64,000 bases of DNA from Rhyacophila brunnea. Taxonomy: Eukaryota > Arthropoda > Insecta > Trichoptera > Rhyacophilidae. A program made the position numbers and the translations under genes. The DNA lies in assembly GCA_022495005.1 (NCBI GenBank), contig JAGYXB010000610.1, positions 248,001 through 312,000 on the forward strand, written 5' to 3'. Each line of letters starts with the position of its first letter. Within the stretch, counting starts at the first letter, position 1. This document shows, piece by piece, positions 34,441-45,965 of the stretch. The notes under the pieces are model-generated. The model saw only the letters and a list, made by a program, of their open reading frames with translations. It ran no database searches and had not been told where the DNA came from.

Positions 34441-34714
34441 AATATTTATGAAACAAAATAGAAGTTGGAAAACTAAAATAATTCAAAACATTACTTATTA
34501 AAATGGAATTTCAACAAACACAGACTGTCAATCGCTGCTTCTGACAATCGCGTACGCTTTTGAGACACAAAATTCCTTGATGTTGCAAAGATCGCGCTCA
34601 TTTTGAGTCGACGTTGGCTTAATTGTGTTAAATGCCACGATCAGTCTTTGAACGTTTTGTGTTTTCTGTCCACTTTTTTCATATAGAAAATCGTTTTTTC
34701 ATTTAATATTTGAT

Positions 34715-34865
34715 AATAAAGAAATCCCGAATCCCGAGAAAAGATTCTCGAGATCCAGGATTTCCCTAAGTGTTAAAAATTTCAATTCTCGATATTCGGG
34801 ATGGAAAATCTCGAAAATTTCTCGAGGATTCCCGTCGGGAAATTCCCGAAACCCAAATCTACGTA
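34715..34865. repeat. Self-complementary CCCGAA/CTCGAG stutter
   Basis: The words TCCCGAA, ATTCTCGA, TCTCGAG and ATTCGGGA recur on both strands about ten times in 150 bp, so the segment can pair with itself in many registers. The reverse frame at 34699-34962 (87 codons) is rich in F, R and E because of this pattern and is not considered a gene. Confidence 0.55.
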
Positions 34866-34870
34866 TAGAG

Positions 34871-35791
34871 TTGGTACTTAATCGTGTCGTCATTTTTACC
34901 ACTGCCAAGGAAAATAAATGTCTTGAGTATTTGATGGTATTATTAATTATTAATGTAGTCATCTATCTAAATGGCCAGAATGTCTTTTAAAGCCTTCCAA
35001 TTTTATCTATTATTTTAAGGAACCACCACAATATAACACGCATAATTTTATTAATAACTATTTTTTCAGTGCGTAATGAAAATTTTGTTTTTTAAAATCG
35101 ACCTGCACAGAAAACCTGCGAAAAATAAAATTCTAAATTATATAATATACGTTTATTCGCTTAATATTTCAAAAAGTTAATCACATACCAGTAAGTTGAG
35201 TTTTATGATTAGATATTCACAGTCGTTCCACTACAATTTTACCATTACCCATAGATATTATTACCATATAATTACCCTTAATTGCTACCGTGGTTTGCAT
35301 ATCCATGCACCTTGCCCAGCAATTGTTGGCATAAGTAGATATTATATTATTTTTCTAAGCATAAAATTTATTATATTTTTTCATACTAATAATTTCTCGC
35401 ATAATTCATTTTCAGACAAATATCGAAATCAGGAAGCCAGCGCGTATACAACATTATGGCTAACAACATTTTAACAATTTGCGGGAACTACATGGAATAC
35501 AATTTATTCTTCAATTATAATATAGGGTCACTAAAAATGTTTATTAAATAAAAAAGTTATAAAATCTGCTCGAAATAGAATTTTTTATAAACCAGAGCGC
35601 TTCATTAATTTTCCAAAATTATTAAAGTAGGTACCTATCCTAGTATGGTGGAAGAACAAATGCAATAACAGTCTTTGAAAGTTTTTTATGCATATCTATC
35701 GAAGATTTGGGTAGGCAATGCTAAATATAATGTTAAACCTTCTATAATTTACATGTCTTCCTCTATCTTCTGACCATTATGGTCTGTCTAA
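34871..35791. other. No gene seen; 92-codon orphan frame
   Basis: The plus frame at 35196-35474 is rich in Y, H and I and shows no known domain or signal peptide. It may be chance. Confidence 0.3.
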
Positions 35792-36180
35792 GCCAGCTCT
35801 AAACTCGCCCGTCTGCCGCACAGCCTTCTAGGAACGTCGATCCGGTGTTGCATATGAAAACCGCGAACATCTACCTAGCGACAGTCGCACGTAACCTCTC
35901 GAGACGTATATATATATATATGGATGCGGCATCGGCATACCGGTATAGGAATGAACAATTTGTAGAAGTTCGTATGCGTTCTGACGTCTTCGACTCGCAG
36001 CCCGAGAAGTATGCGATTTGTTGATAGCAGCACTAAATGTTTTTATCAAACTAAAAAGTCGCATTCGACCAATATGTAGAGCTTCATTTGGCAACGTGTG
36101 TTTTGTGAATAACGATGACGTCACATCGACGTATTATTCTATACGTTGCAGACGAGGCGAGTTTAGATGTGAGAGCTGGC
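35792..36180. mobile_element. PIF/Harbinger-type MITE, 389 bp, TAA duplication
   Basis: Ends GCCAGCTCT and AGAGCTGGC, with inner inverted blocks AAACTCGCC…GTCTGC / GCAGACGAGGCGAGTTT. The right arm has five extra bases between the blocks. It is flanked by TAA at 35789-35791 and 36181-36183. A 3-bp TAA/TWA duplication is the hallmark of PIF/Harbinger. The interior is GC-richer than the surroundings, has a (TA)n run near 35910-35922 and a perfect CRE, TGACGTCA, near 36117. The opposed 98- and 82-codon frames are shadows. Confidence 0.85.
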
Positions 36181-36334
36181 TAACTCTACCCCTACGGGAC
36201 GACAATATTTTCTTTATGAGGAACAATAAAAATAAAGTTAATTCGCTGAAGACCGAAATTCATTAAAATATAAATCTCCTAAAAAAATTCTCGCCATTGG
36301 TTCTAAAATCCTATGTAGATCTTGGCCGTCTTAC

Positions 36335-36505
36335 TAAGAGATTTCGATGTTAGCCACTTGCTCAAATTATTAAGTCCATACTCTGGGTTCAAACGCACGT
36401 TGAAAAACAGCGTGTGAATTTTTCCAGACCTGTGATTCGAACCCGAAACCCACAACTTACTAACCGGATACGTTATCGCTCGGTCATCGTAAAATTTACT
36501 ACACG
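36335..36505 (-). mobile_element. SINE family 1 copy
   Basis: Plus-strand order: GATGTTAGCCACTTGCTCAA (tail side), GTTGAAAAACAGCGTGTGAATT, then the head in reverse with CCAGACCTGTGATTCGAACCC and CGCTCGGTCATCGTAA. This uninterrupted copy is the template that shows where the MITE at 19481 entered its SINE. Confidence 0.75.
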
Positions 36506-36792
36506 AGGCTGTAGAAAGATTCAATTATCGAGTATATAGAAATATCTTATTTTCAGTAGTTACATCTTTATCATAATATGCATTAAAGTGTGACACGTGA
36601 ACGAAACGCGTATTCAATAATTGTAATATTTTAGGATATTGTGGAGGGTTTATATTTCATCGGGCTTATCGGCCAGTCATAAAGCAAATCTTGTTTCATA
36701 ATCTTGGTCTATGGCAACTGGTTTCATATTAATACTTATTAATCTCTTTTATGAGAAAGGCTTTCGTTCAATAGTTCCAAATCATATTTGAT

Positions 36793-37150
36793 TCACGATT
36801 TTCCGTAACATTTTTTAGTATAAAAATGTATTTGGCAGTTGTCAGCTAACCAGAATTTCTCTTGGTGTCCCGCTGGCATAATCCGCAACTGTTTATACAA
36901 ATATTGTGGTGCCATTTTCTGATTTAAAATACAGTTTTGGCCAGATACTTTATTATAGAGGTAAAGTTTACTCGGTATAGAATGTAGAGGTTTTGTATGT
37001 AACCCTACAACTAGCATGTTGTTGTCCGTGGCCATTGATAGACCATAGACAATAACGCAAACGGAAATAAAACAGTTGTTTTTTGACTTTCCTACAACGT
37101 AGTTGACACGCGTCACTTCCGTGTCTCTCCATATCTAAATTCGGTACAAA
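36793..37150 (-). other. Orphan reverse frame of 107 codons, unrecognised
   Basis: The frame at 36793-37116 encodes a mixed, cysteine-containing peptide with segments VYGLSMATDNNMLVVGLH and KFWLADNCQIHFY. These look more protein-like than most chance frames, faintly like a beta-propeller blade. I cannot name a family. A second overlapping frame (36968-37180) enters the neighbouring MITE and is rejected. It could be a decayed exon or retrocopy, or chance. Low confidence. Confidence 0.2.
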
Positions 37151-37327
37151 TCGGTTATGGGGAAGCCAGCGCAAACACATTTTGAAAATATTCGATATAC
37201 TGGGCTATTTGTTACGTTGAATTAGTTTGGGTTAGGTTAGGTTAGGTTTTCATTCTTGAATTCATGAATTTTGCCAAAATCAGCTATGATAATTAGCTCG
37301 GTTCCCGCCTGGCTTCCTCATAACCGA
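37151..37327. mobile_element. Small TIR element carrying (TTAGG)3
   Basis: TCGGTTATGGGGAAGCCAG at the left is mirrored by CTGGCTTCCTCATAACCGA at the right. Inside lies GGTTAGGTTAGGTTAGG (37230-37246), the insect telomeric word. A related inverted copy is at 49911-50030, where the word is reduced to GTTAGGTTAG. No duplication was agreed on. Confidence 0.65.
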
Positions 37328-37914
37328 CTTTTACCCTAAATTCCATATGAATGTAAACCTTTCTACTCAATCTAAAATCAATGTGACAGTCATTTCTTAG
37401 TGCCGTGTTTATCCGAACATTATTACTTCAAAATAAAACCAAGAAAATACCAACATGTGTTCTCTTTATCACTGCCGAAATATATTATGTCACACATACA
37501 CTCAGGCAGCCTTCTGAACTTTAAACTTAACATCGGGGGTAAGAAAACATCATCGATAAGAACTAGACTTTTATGTTGTAAAATGCAAGAACATTAGCAA
37601 CCCTGTTCTAAATGAATTATAATATCTCGGCAATGAATAAATTACCACACTTGTCGTTATGAGTAATCAGCATGAGATTGCAAACACGTCATGTTGAGCT
37701 CTGAAGACCGTATCGAAGTAAATTATTGCCCGCTGCCACGGACGAGATTTGACTGGAGACCTTTTCCTTGGCTCGTGATAATAGCACCAACCGACGACGT
37801 GTTATTTTCATAATTTCCACGTACAGGGGCAGATCGGTGACCTAAGATAAACTCCGGAAATATCCGTGGAAATTAGCCCAAATTGGAAGTCATTGTTTTT
37901 AGTTTGCATATTTT

Positions 37915-37990
37915 ATATTATTATCAGCCTTGGTTGATTCACTGTCAGATCAAAGCCTCCCATAGCTTTTACCATTCGTATGGAGATCTA
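37915..37990 (+). repeat. Possible LINE 3'-tail scrap
   Basis: ATTATCAGCCTTGG … CCTCCCATAGCTTTTACCATTC resembles the widespread insect LINE-tail phrase 'ATCATCATCAGCC…ATAGGCCTCC…CTTCCAC'. Single short copy here. Confidence 0.3.
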
Positions 37991-38389
37991 ATTCTTACCA
38001 CGTACATTCGCCGACTTTGTCGATCTAGAAGCTTTTAGCATAGTTGGGCATTTTTGTGAACAGTCATAAGAATTTTACAAATATTGGTAGGATAAAAACT
38101 AATTGATGGAAATAATTAACTGCCAGCTGTTAATTAACTAGGAAAGTAAACTCCCATTTTAAGCTTAGCATTTTTTTTTAAATACGTGTATTTTATTTTT
38201 CCATTTATCTTGGGACCCAGGTATTTCATTCAAACCATGCCACACCGAAATTAGTTCAGCGGATATACAATACGGAAACATGCGTTATAAATATTTCTCG
38301 CAGAACCAAACTGGCAAGGAATTCATTTGGGCACCTGTATAATGTCTTCAAACGTGAACTCCCATTATGTCTTATATCTTCAACCAATA

Positions 38390-38670
38390 TGTGCTACCGT
38401 GCTCAAGTATGCGTGTGAAACATGGATTCTTAATGTAAGAGAAATCCAAAAATTACGAGTAGCGCAACAGGCATGAAAAGATGCATGTTGGGCATAATGC
38501 AAAAAATCACAAAATAAACATATAGATAAGGAGGCACACAAGAGTACGTGATGCGATAGAGGCCTCTAAGTAGATTGGCAATGGGGTGGACATATCGTTA
38601 CAATCGCTTAACAAATGCAGTCATACTGGTACCCAAAGACAATGAACACTGCGCAAAATCTTGCTGGATA
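38390..38670 (+). pseudogene. Non-LTR retrotransposon, post-RT region remnant
   Basis: The plus-strand translation from about 38405 gives CVKHG/YACETWIL-type sequence (…YACETWILNVREIQKLRVAQ), a stop, then in shifted frames ARRHTRVRDAIEAS and GNGVDISLQ. This corresponds to the LINE blocks 'YGCETWTLT…IQKLRVAQRAMERAMLG', 'RRRTRVRDAIE' and 'WAGHIAR'. At least three stops or frameshifts are visible, and the RT core is missing. This is an old relic. Confidence 0.7.
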
Positions 38671-38892
38671 TAAGAACTCTTAAATAAATAATAAATATAT
38701 TATAAATATTTGTATATATTATCATCAACTTTTATAGTGGCTTATTGGAACAATAGCCACAGTCTAGATGTTATAACCACAAACTTACAATGATCGCTAT
38801 AAATACTTTGTACACGATTGCGATACATAGAATATTCAGAATACTACCTAGACTCTGCTGGCGTTCTTAGCCTTAAGGGGGAGATGCTTGCA

Positions 38893-39275
38893 AGCAGAGA
38901 ACCTAGCGGAAAAATACGAAGCTTGCAATTTGAGATTTTTTTTTTATAATTTACAATTTCAACTGTATTAATTAATAAATAGGTATCTGAAAACATTAAA
39001 AAGATTTTTTGTTTTTTTTTTTAATTTGAAGATAAACTTACAATTGTAAAAAAATGTAATAAAATGTGAATTCGTTGCAGTGTCACATCTCATTATTATA
39101 TTATATTTTATGGTCATATTTATTATTAAAAATTAGTTTATTAAGTTTTAGATTTTTTGTCGTTTAGATTTTTGACTAATTCATCGTTTTAATATTTTTT
39201 ATATATATTTTAAAAAACAATATAAATGTGCATAGCTTGAAATCCTTTTTATTTCTATCAAATTTTATTTTAGGC
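38893..39275 (+). repeat. Family D, copy 2
   Basis: AACCTAGCGGAAAAATACGAAGC onward matches 34079-34440 in order to GCTTGAAATCCTTTTTATTT. It has longer T runs than the first copy. The 61-codon reverse frame at 39176-39361 is not a gene. Confidence 0.65.
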
Positions 39276-39811
39276 ATGGTCCCAATATTGAAGCTCGATT
39301 TGAGTATTTCATTCAGGTCATCAAAAATATTTAAGTAATTTTTGCAAAATTTCAAGTACAATGTACGTCAAAATATTTTTTTAATGTAATTCAAAATGAT
39401 ACTTATAATTTTACACCTTTTTCAAACTTTATACTACACATACTTAACATTAGAATGATGGCAACACTGCCACTATCTGAATGATATTAAGTATACCGCG
39501 TAAGCCCAATTATTTATAAAATAATGCCTTATTTTTCTTCTTTCTCTTAAATGAGTGAAACTAATTGAAACCGGGTTTATAATAATTAGCGGTCGCGGCT
39601 TTTATTTGATTACAATGCGCGCAGAACTAATGTCAAATTTGCTAATTCGCCTTTAATGGCATTCGGTTTTTTGTAATGACAGAACCAGACAAGCAATTTC
39701 GTCCAGCATACTTTGAGTTTAGCTACGGCTCCGTTTTTTTCTCTTTCTACCTTTCCAGAAATGGCATTTTTCTTGTTTTGCAAATCGCAACGTATGGTCG
39801 TATACAGACCA
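39276..39811. other. No gene seen
   Basis: A GC-richer patch (39560-39800) precedes the hAT-like ends, but no exon or repeat copy was recognised. Confidence 0.4.
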
Positions 39812-39905
39812 GTGGCGAAGGCATCATAGTATAAGTACTACACACCAGTGTTTCCAAACCTCCGGTCTGCAGTAACTTTCAGCCGGTCCGCAAATAATTG
39901 GCCCT
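39812..39905 (+). mobile_element. Two hAT-like left ends in tandem
   Basis: CAGTGGCGAAGGC (39812) has the family T left terminus. 35 bp further, CAGTGTTTCCAAACC … CCGGTCCGC (39847) has the typical hAT end 'CAGTGTTTCCCAAAC'. Right ends were not found, so both are fragments, one perhaps inserted in the other. Confidence 0.4.
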
Positions 39906-40128
39906 CATTTTAAAATGCATCTGCCAAAAATTACATGTTAGACTGCAGTAGCAAGAGGTAGATGTAGACTGTTAAGTTAGATTAAAATTTGCGGCGTCTT
40001 ACTGCGGGCGTGAAGATCTCTTCACATAATTTTTGCTATCCGTATGATTAGCTTCGTTTTCTTTGCTGTATTAACAACGTAACTTCATTTTCTTTTCGTA
40101 ATTAAAACAAATTAGGATTTTACAATAG

Positions 40129-40328
40129 AATGCCAGAAGTATGAAGCAAAAAAAGAATAATATAGAACTTTACTTAATTAGACAAAAAATATCAATAGCA
40201 TTAATCTCAGAGACTTGGCTGAGGTCTGAATTAGACTATCTGAAATTCAATGATTACACGATGCATCGAAAAGACAGAGGGGATGGATACGGAGGAGTAG
40301 CGATACTGGTGCATAAAACACTGTCGTC
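40129..40328 (+). pseudogene. LINE endonuclease N-terminal remnant
   Basis: Frame from 40129: NARSMKQKKNNIELYLI, KISIALISETWL, FNDYTMHRKDRGDGYGGVAI, LVHK. This is the start of an AP-endonuclease domain of Jockey/CR1-type LINEs: 'N(A/S)RSL..K…E…L', the conserved 'ISETWL' with the catalytic glutamate, and 'R.DR….GGVAI.V'. It runs intact for about 65 codons and then breaks at a (GAAA)n run. The RT part is absent. The intact reading suggests this piece is younger than the other LINE relics. Confidence 0.75.
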
Positions 40329-40353
40329 GAAAGAAGAAAGAAAGAAAGAAAGA
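40329..40353 (+). repeat. (GAAA)n microsatellite
   Basis: About five GAAA/GAAGAAA units directly follow the break in the endonuclease frame. The sequence after it (to about 40640) does not continue the LINE. Confidence 0.85.
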
Positions 40354-40639
40354 CGGAAGAGCTAGGCAAAATTGTAAAGCTATTTAACAGAATAGGAGTG
40401 AGGACCTGATCGACGGATCTCCTTCTAGAAGAGAAGAGGCGATATGACAGCGAGTCGCAGTCAAAGCCTTGGTAAAATCACAAAAAAAAACTCAGTCAGA
40501 GCTCACTTTGAGCGTAGCAACCTAAGTGTTGGCCATCTTCTCCAGGACACTCCCAGTCTAATTGTTTCAGATGCTTCACATCACCAATTGTAGGGTCCCG
40601 CGATACGCTCGATTAAGTGTGTGGTGCGGGGCGGTCTCG

Positions 40640-41240
40640 GTGGAGGGCGCTTAACTTCAATGTTAAGATTCGATATATAGTGCACACTAAACTTTGTCAG
40701 TCATACTTATTTGTTTTCATTGAACTTAAAATACAATTTGAAGATGATGCTGGTTAGTTTTTAAAATTAAATCTAACGCTGCCTAAACTAAACCATAATA
40801 GTTTAGGTATGCTATGGGCGATCCGATAAAAATAGTGCACACTTTTTCAGTCATACTTATTTGTTTTTATTGAATTAAGAATACATATTACAGATGGTGT
40901 TGGTTAGTTTTTTTTTAAATTCATTAACCCTGCCCAACCAAACCACAATCGATAAAAATATTCTTCTATCTATAAAATATCTAAAATGATGTATACTCTA
41001 ATGTCATAATTTTAGATATTTTATAGACTGTTTGACTGTTATCTACTATGTCTTAGATTAGGCACACTTAGTACACAATAGTGCACACTTTTTCAGTCAT
41101 ACTTATTTGTTATAGTCGAATAATTAATACAAATTACAGATGGTTAGTTTTTTTAAATCATTAATCCCAGTCTCAACCAAATCACAATGGATAAAAATTA
41201 TTCTTCTACCTATTAAATAAATAAATAAAAAAACCTTTTT
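40640..41240. mobile_element. Family T relative, truncated, with three arm units
   Basis: GTGCACACTAAACTTTGTCAG at 40681, GTGCACACTTTTTCAGTC at 40835 and again at about 41082 each start a ~150-bp unit with TCATACTTATTTG … GGTTAGTTTTT … AACCAAA(C/T)CA. The first two correspond to the doubled unit in each arm of 15403-15991 and 51386-51968. The third is extra. The central palindrome CTATAAAATATCTAAAAT / ATTTTAGATATTTTATAG lies at 40971-41035. Neither a CAGTGGCG nor a CGCCACTG end is present. Confidence 0.65.
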
Positions 41241-41286
41241 ATTTCTTAAGAACAAAAGTAAATGACAGTTAAATGACTATATCTAA

Positions 41287-41289
<3 letters not shown>

Positions 41290-41322
<33 letters not shown>
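41290..41322. repeat. (AT)n microsatellite
   Basis: An uninterrupted run of about 16 TA units, followed after a short gap by a second short TA/TATC tract. Confidence 0.95.
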
Positions 41323-41323
<1 letters not shown>

Positions 41324-44300
41324 CCTATGAATATATATATCTATCTATGGTTGTATTATCTACTTATTTTCTAGCTACCTATTAAACATCTAAAATTATG
41401 TATAATTTGACAATAGAATTGTCATGTTTTTTTTATATTCGCAATCAGACTGCTATGTATTTGTTATGTACCTAAGTATATCTGTTATAATATAATAGTT
41501 AAAAACTAATAAACAATATATTAATATTGTTCTGCGTTTCTGCAGGTGTAGTTTTGGAAACACTCATATACACGATTATTACAAACGAAAAGAATAACAA
41601 TATCCACGTAGAAAGTTAGCAATGTGTTATTATAGGGGTCCAATGGATAGAATGTCGACGTTATATAAAAATTATTATGTAGGAATAAACTAAGATTTTT
41701 TAGTAAAAACAATCGATTATACAGGAACATCGCTTTTAGTCAATCAAAATTATTGTTTTCATAAATCCATTTTTTAAATGACAATTATCGGCAAATTGTT
41801 GATATATTTTTTAATCGACATACAAGTTGAATAATTGTAAATTAATTAATTGTAGTTAATATAAACTTTAAATACTTCATTGGTTACATAATCAGTGCTT
41901 TAATTATTTGAATAAATACACCAATCGCTTATAAAATATTCCTAGCATTAGTTAAATTGCGAATACATACATATTGCAACATTACACTGCATATAGATAA
42001 AATATGGCAAATTGGTTGCAATAGTTTGAATATTTTTATTTTCGTATTTGTGTAGATAATTGGCACTCGATACAATGTATCTTTAACGGGGACGAAAAAT
42101 GGCATTCATTTATGTTTATATTATGGCCATATTTACTTGATTTGGCACATCTTGGTGGGGTGGAGCACTATTTGAACGTGATTTTTTCTTCTACTACTAC
42201 TACTAAATATGTACAGTTATACGTACAGAGTAAGTGAGGTGTATTGATTTGTATGTTTTGTCTTTTTTAAACATTCAGCCCTAACATACTTAAGAGTGAC
42301 TTAAGACGTAATCATGTACTTTTAAATCGATCATTTCATTATGAATATGAGCTTAATGCCCAGTGCAGCTGTTGTAACAATTCTTAAAATGTATAATTAG
42401 TAAAAAAAAATATTAGGTACTGAACCAATTTCTTATGATTAATGTATTAAAAGCACAATGAAACTATGTTTCAAATGGCACACTAATGTAATTCAGATCG
42501 GCATGGTTTTAAAATAATAGAATGGGCACTACTGGTTTTGAATCATCTCAACTATGCATAATACGTAAAATAATTAAATGGATTCAAATTAACTACCGGT
42601 TCGCGAATTCGGGCAGCCATTAGCGCTAATGCCGTTTTCATTTTGTTCCTTTGCATATTATTATATTTGTGAGTTTTTTCGTTTGTAGGTTTCTTCAATG
42701 GTTTGCCCGCATTCTTGCCATTTCAAAGATTGCTGGAGCGAAAACGATTTAATGTAGGTGACACGTAATTATTATTGGTGTTGCCATTTGACATTTTTTT
42801 TTCGCTAAGTGCTTTCGCCTACTTTAATCTTCCGATTGCGGTTAACTGAAAAATACGTCGGTTTATTTTTGTCTCTGTCGCGGATGGGTTAATATTCCAT
42901 AGCGGATGCCTAAAATAGACGGACGACGTATTTTTCGTAATTGTTCTTGTAATACAATTCATTCTTATATCACTACTTGACAAAGGTAGATACCTACTAA
43001 ACACCGGCCACCGATTTACATAGTTTAGTAGATGATTTTTACTTACTGCATAATACGCATTGACAGTGAAATTAATGATAGAAACATATTACGATCACGC
43101 CATGTGAGCTCATGGTAATCAGACAAATTGACTACTTAATCTGCAAACCAGCTAACTGCACTTTTGACCAAAAATGAAATTTTGATGGAATTTTGTTATA
43201 AAGCATGTTTTCTATGCTCACACAAATTTTCAATCTCCTAAACTAAACCTATAAATAAATGCGTTATCGTTCTTACACAAAACAGCCAACTGCAGGTGAC
43301 AAATTTCCAATATCGTAAATGGAATAACTCTGCTCTTTATATATAAAAGGTAAGCTAAAATAGTGTATTAATTCATAGTGCAGGTTATTTGTTTTTTTTT
43401 TGGAATTGTTAAATTCCGTTCGATATTTAAATTATTAAGTTTTTTCTCCTTCCTAAACAATTTTCCCAAATGGAGTTAGCCGGTTTGCAAGTTAAGCAGT
43501 CGAATTACTCCCATCCTGTAGCACATTAAGGATTTGAAATACAGTAAGGTCACGTCATGTGTATCACGCCACACCACGAACTTCATGCATGACAGAACGT
43601 TTTTTTTATTTTCTGAAAAATGATACATGTTCGAGTCACGTGCTCTCACGAAACATTGTTTTTAGTGGTTTAGAAGGTAGCTACAAATGACACGAAATTA
43701 ATTAAAATTAACACGATGCTTTTGTAGATTGTCATTTTTTGTATTTAATATTCTGGTGATTATAGCATGTGACATCATGCGATGAGATACACTCTCAGTT
43801 ACATATGCCAGACTCTCCAATAAAGCCTGTAGAGAAAACGACAACCTTGAAAAACTATTTGGTCAGATGGAAGGTCGGCATTATACGAGAGATGGTGGAC
43901 TGGTTTAATAAAGGAATTTTGTGTATCACGCATGGAAGCGTCAATGAAGAAGCATTTACTTTGAGATCAAAGTTATTTTCAGGCATGAGTATTAATTGTA
44001 CACCATTTCTATGTTGATGAAACATTTCGTTAGGCTAAAAACGTTTTCCAAAATTATGAGAAATACATTTTAATACCCGTAGTTATTTAGAAAGTTTGAT
44101 ATCTTATATTTCTAAGAAATGTTATTAGATACACATTTCTTTAATAATAAATATTATATTGTTATTTTTTCATGTCATATTTTACGCGTTTCAAATAACG
44201 GCACGGCGTCTACAGTTAAAAATCATGTTTTTTCTAGAAACCTTTCAATCACGGTAATAAAATTATATCCATTATAATTTCATATTATATTGAATTGTTG

Positions 44301-45269
44301 TTCAGTAAGATACATTTAACATTATCTTTCTAATAGTTATAAGTGTTATAACATAACACTAATAACCTACTAAGGAATATAATATTATTTAGCACATTTT
44401 CTTGAACTTAATTTATCGATTTAAAGGTAATAAAAAATAACTTAGTGGTTACCTACTTTTTTCTTTCCACACTTAAATTTAATCACTTTCTGATGTTAAT
44501 TGTCAGTTCTTATTGGACAAAATTGTGTTAATTAAATTTTAAATAAAATAAATATAAGTACCTAATCCACGTAATGTATATAAACACACCATATAAGCGT
44601 AAAGTTCAATAGTTTTGACATACAATATGACGTAGTTAGAGCGACGCCAAGCGATAGAAAACGATGCAACGAGCTTCATGTAAGAGTATTCGGAAATAAT
44701 ATTTACGCTATGTAATTCGTGCACAGTAGAAGAAATCGCAATCAGCACAGTTTTAATTAACGCCTCTCAGAAATATAACTAATGATTAAAATAAAACACA
44801 ATATTTATTTTGTACTTATTCTGCATAGTTTGATAATTATCAGGACCAGTTTCGTCCGTTTCAATTAGATATTATTATTAACTGATTGAAAGTTAAAATT
44901 ATTTGTTGTATATATAGAGCATTTTAAATATACATATATTATACAAAATATATACAAACTTTGATTCTTGTACGGCATCAGAATCTCTCAAAATTTTCGT
45001 TTTAATGTATCCATTTACACTTATTAATATTCAATGAATAATAAAATATGATCGCCAATTTTAACAGAATTTGATAAAATGCGTGATTAGTTGCTTAACT
45101 TGTAAAACACATTAGACGGAAACTTCGCAAGAAATATTTTTCAAAAATATTTCTTCTAAAAGTATAGTTCTAATATACTTCAAATGGTGTGATTCAATGA
45201 GTGATGCTACTTTATTTTACCTTGTGAATAAAAAATAGTTTACTTATTTAAAAAATATTTTTATGTAAT
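41323..45269. other. AT-rich DNA, no gene supported
   Basis: About 3.9 kb with no recognised repeat copy. A palindrome CATTAGCGCTAATG is at about 42618-42631. The plus frame at 43769-44017 (82 codons, with segments KTTTLKNYLVRWKVGIIREM and DWFNKGILCITHG) looks protein-like but matches no family I know. Other frames are unremarkable. Confidence 0.35.
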
Positions 45270-45560
45270 GTTGGTAATGTCCATCAAGCGGACGCACCTG
45301 CACCGCGATTTCCTAACTATCGACTCGTGTGTCAGCCGACGACATGACGTAATTGTGACGTCAGCCAATACACGCTCGAGGCATGCTGCCCAGCACACAG
45401 TGCTCACCATAGATATTATTATGATGAAACACCTATATGTGTATGGTGACAATGAATAACGCTACTCTCTGACCAGCGTTATTTTCTCGAATGCTATTAT
45501 CACTCCGGTAGTACATCACAATGATGTCATATGACGTCATGTCGACCGGGCGGCTTGCAC
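45270..45560. promoter_or_regulatory. GC-richer island with CRE-type sites
   Basis: TGACGTAA (45345-45352), TGACGTCA (45356-45363) directly followed by GCCAAT (45364-45369), ATGATGTCAT (45521-45530) and TGACGTCAT (45532-45540) lie in a patch clearly less AT-rich than its surroundings. TGACGTCA is the CREB/ATF site and CCAAT a general promoter element. No TATA box or downstream exon was recognised, so a regulatory role is a guess. Opposed 63-codon frames cover it because stop codons are rare in it. Confidence 0.3.
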
Positions 45561-45965
45561 TCGCAAGTTCTAACATAGGGCCCCTGGTCGTAATATTTGG
45601 TAAATTCTGGATTAAAGGTTATATATTTTGTATATCTTTTCAATTAAAATTAATGCGGTATTTTCTACACTTACCTATGCTTATTTACCAATATTGTACA
45701 TGACTGAAAAATACATTTGCATGGTTGTTAGGATCTTACCCTGTTATCATTGTAGTCCATACATAAATTCGTTTCTGCTAAACTGTGCCTTACCTGAAAT
45801 CAAAGAGAAAAATAATTATATTAAAATATGCAATATAAATATAGATATTCGTATATTATATACTTAAATATGTATATGAAAATTGTACAGTGTCTCAAAA
45901 TAAATTTAATAAATTTATTAAATTAAAGTATTTAAAATGATAAACATAATAATTAAATTTTTACA

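Noticed and set aside
35828..36124. 98-codon reverse frame and 82-codon plus frame over the same bases
   Set aside because: Both lie in the GC-richer interior of the Harbinger-type MITE, where stops are rare; no domain is seen.
37230..37246. Interstitial telomere from a chromosome fusion
   Set aside because: Only three TTAGG units, placed symmetrically inside a TIR element, with similar words in other foldbacks; a transposon explanation is simpler.
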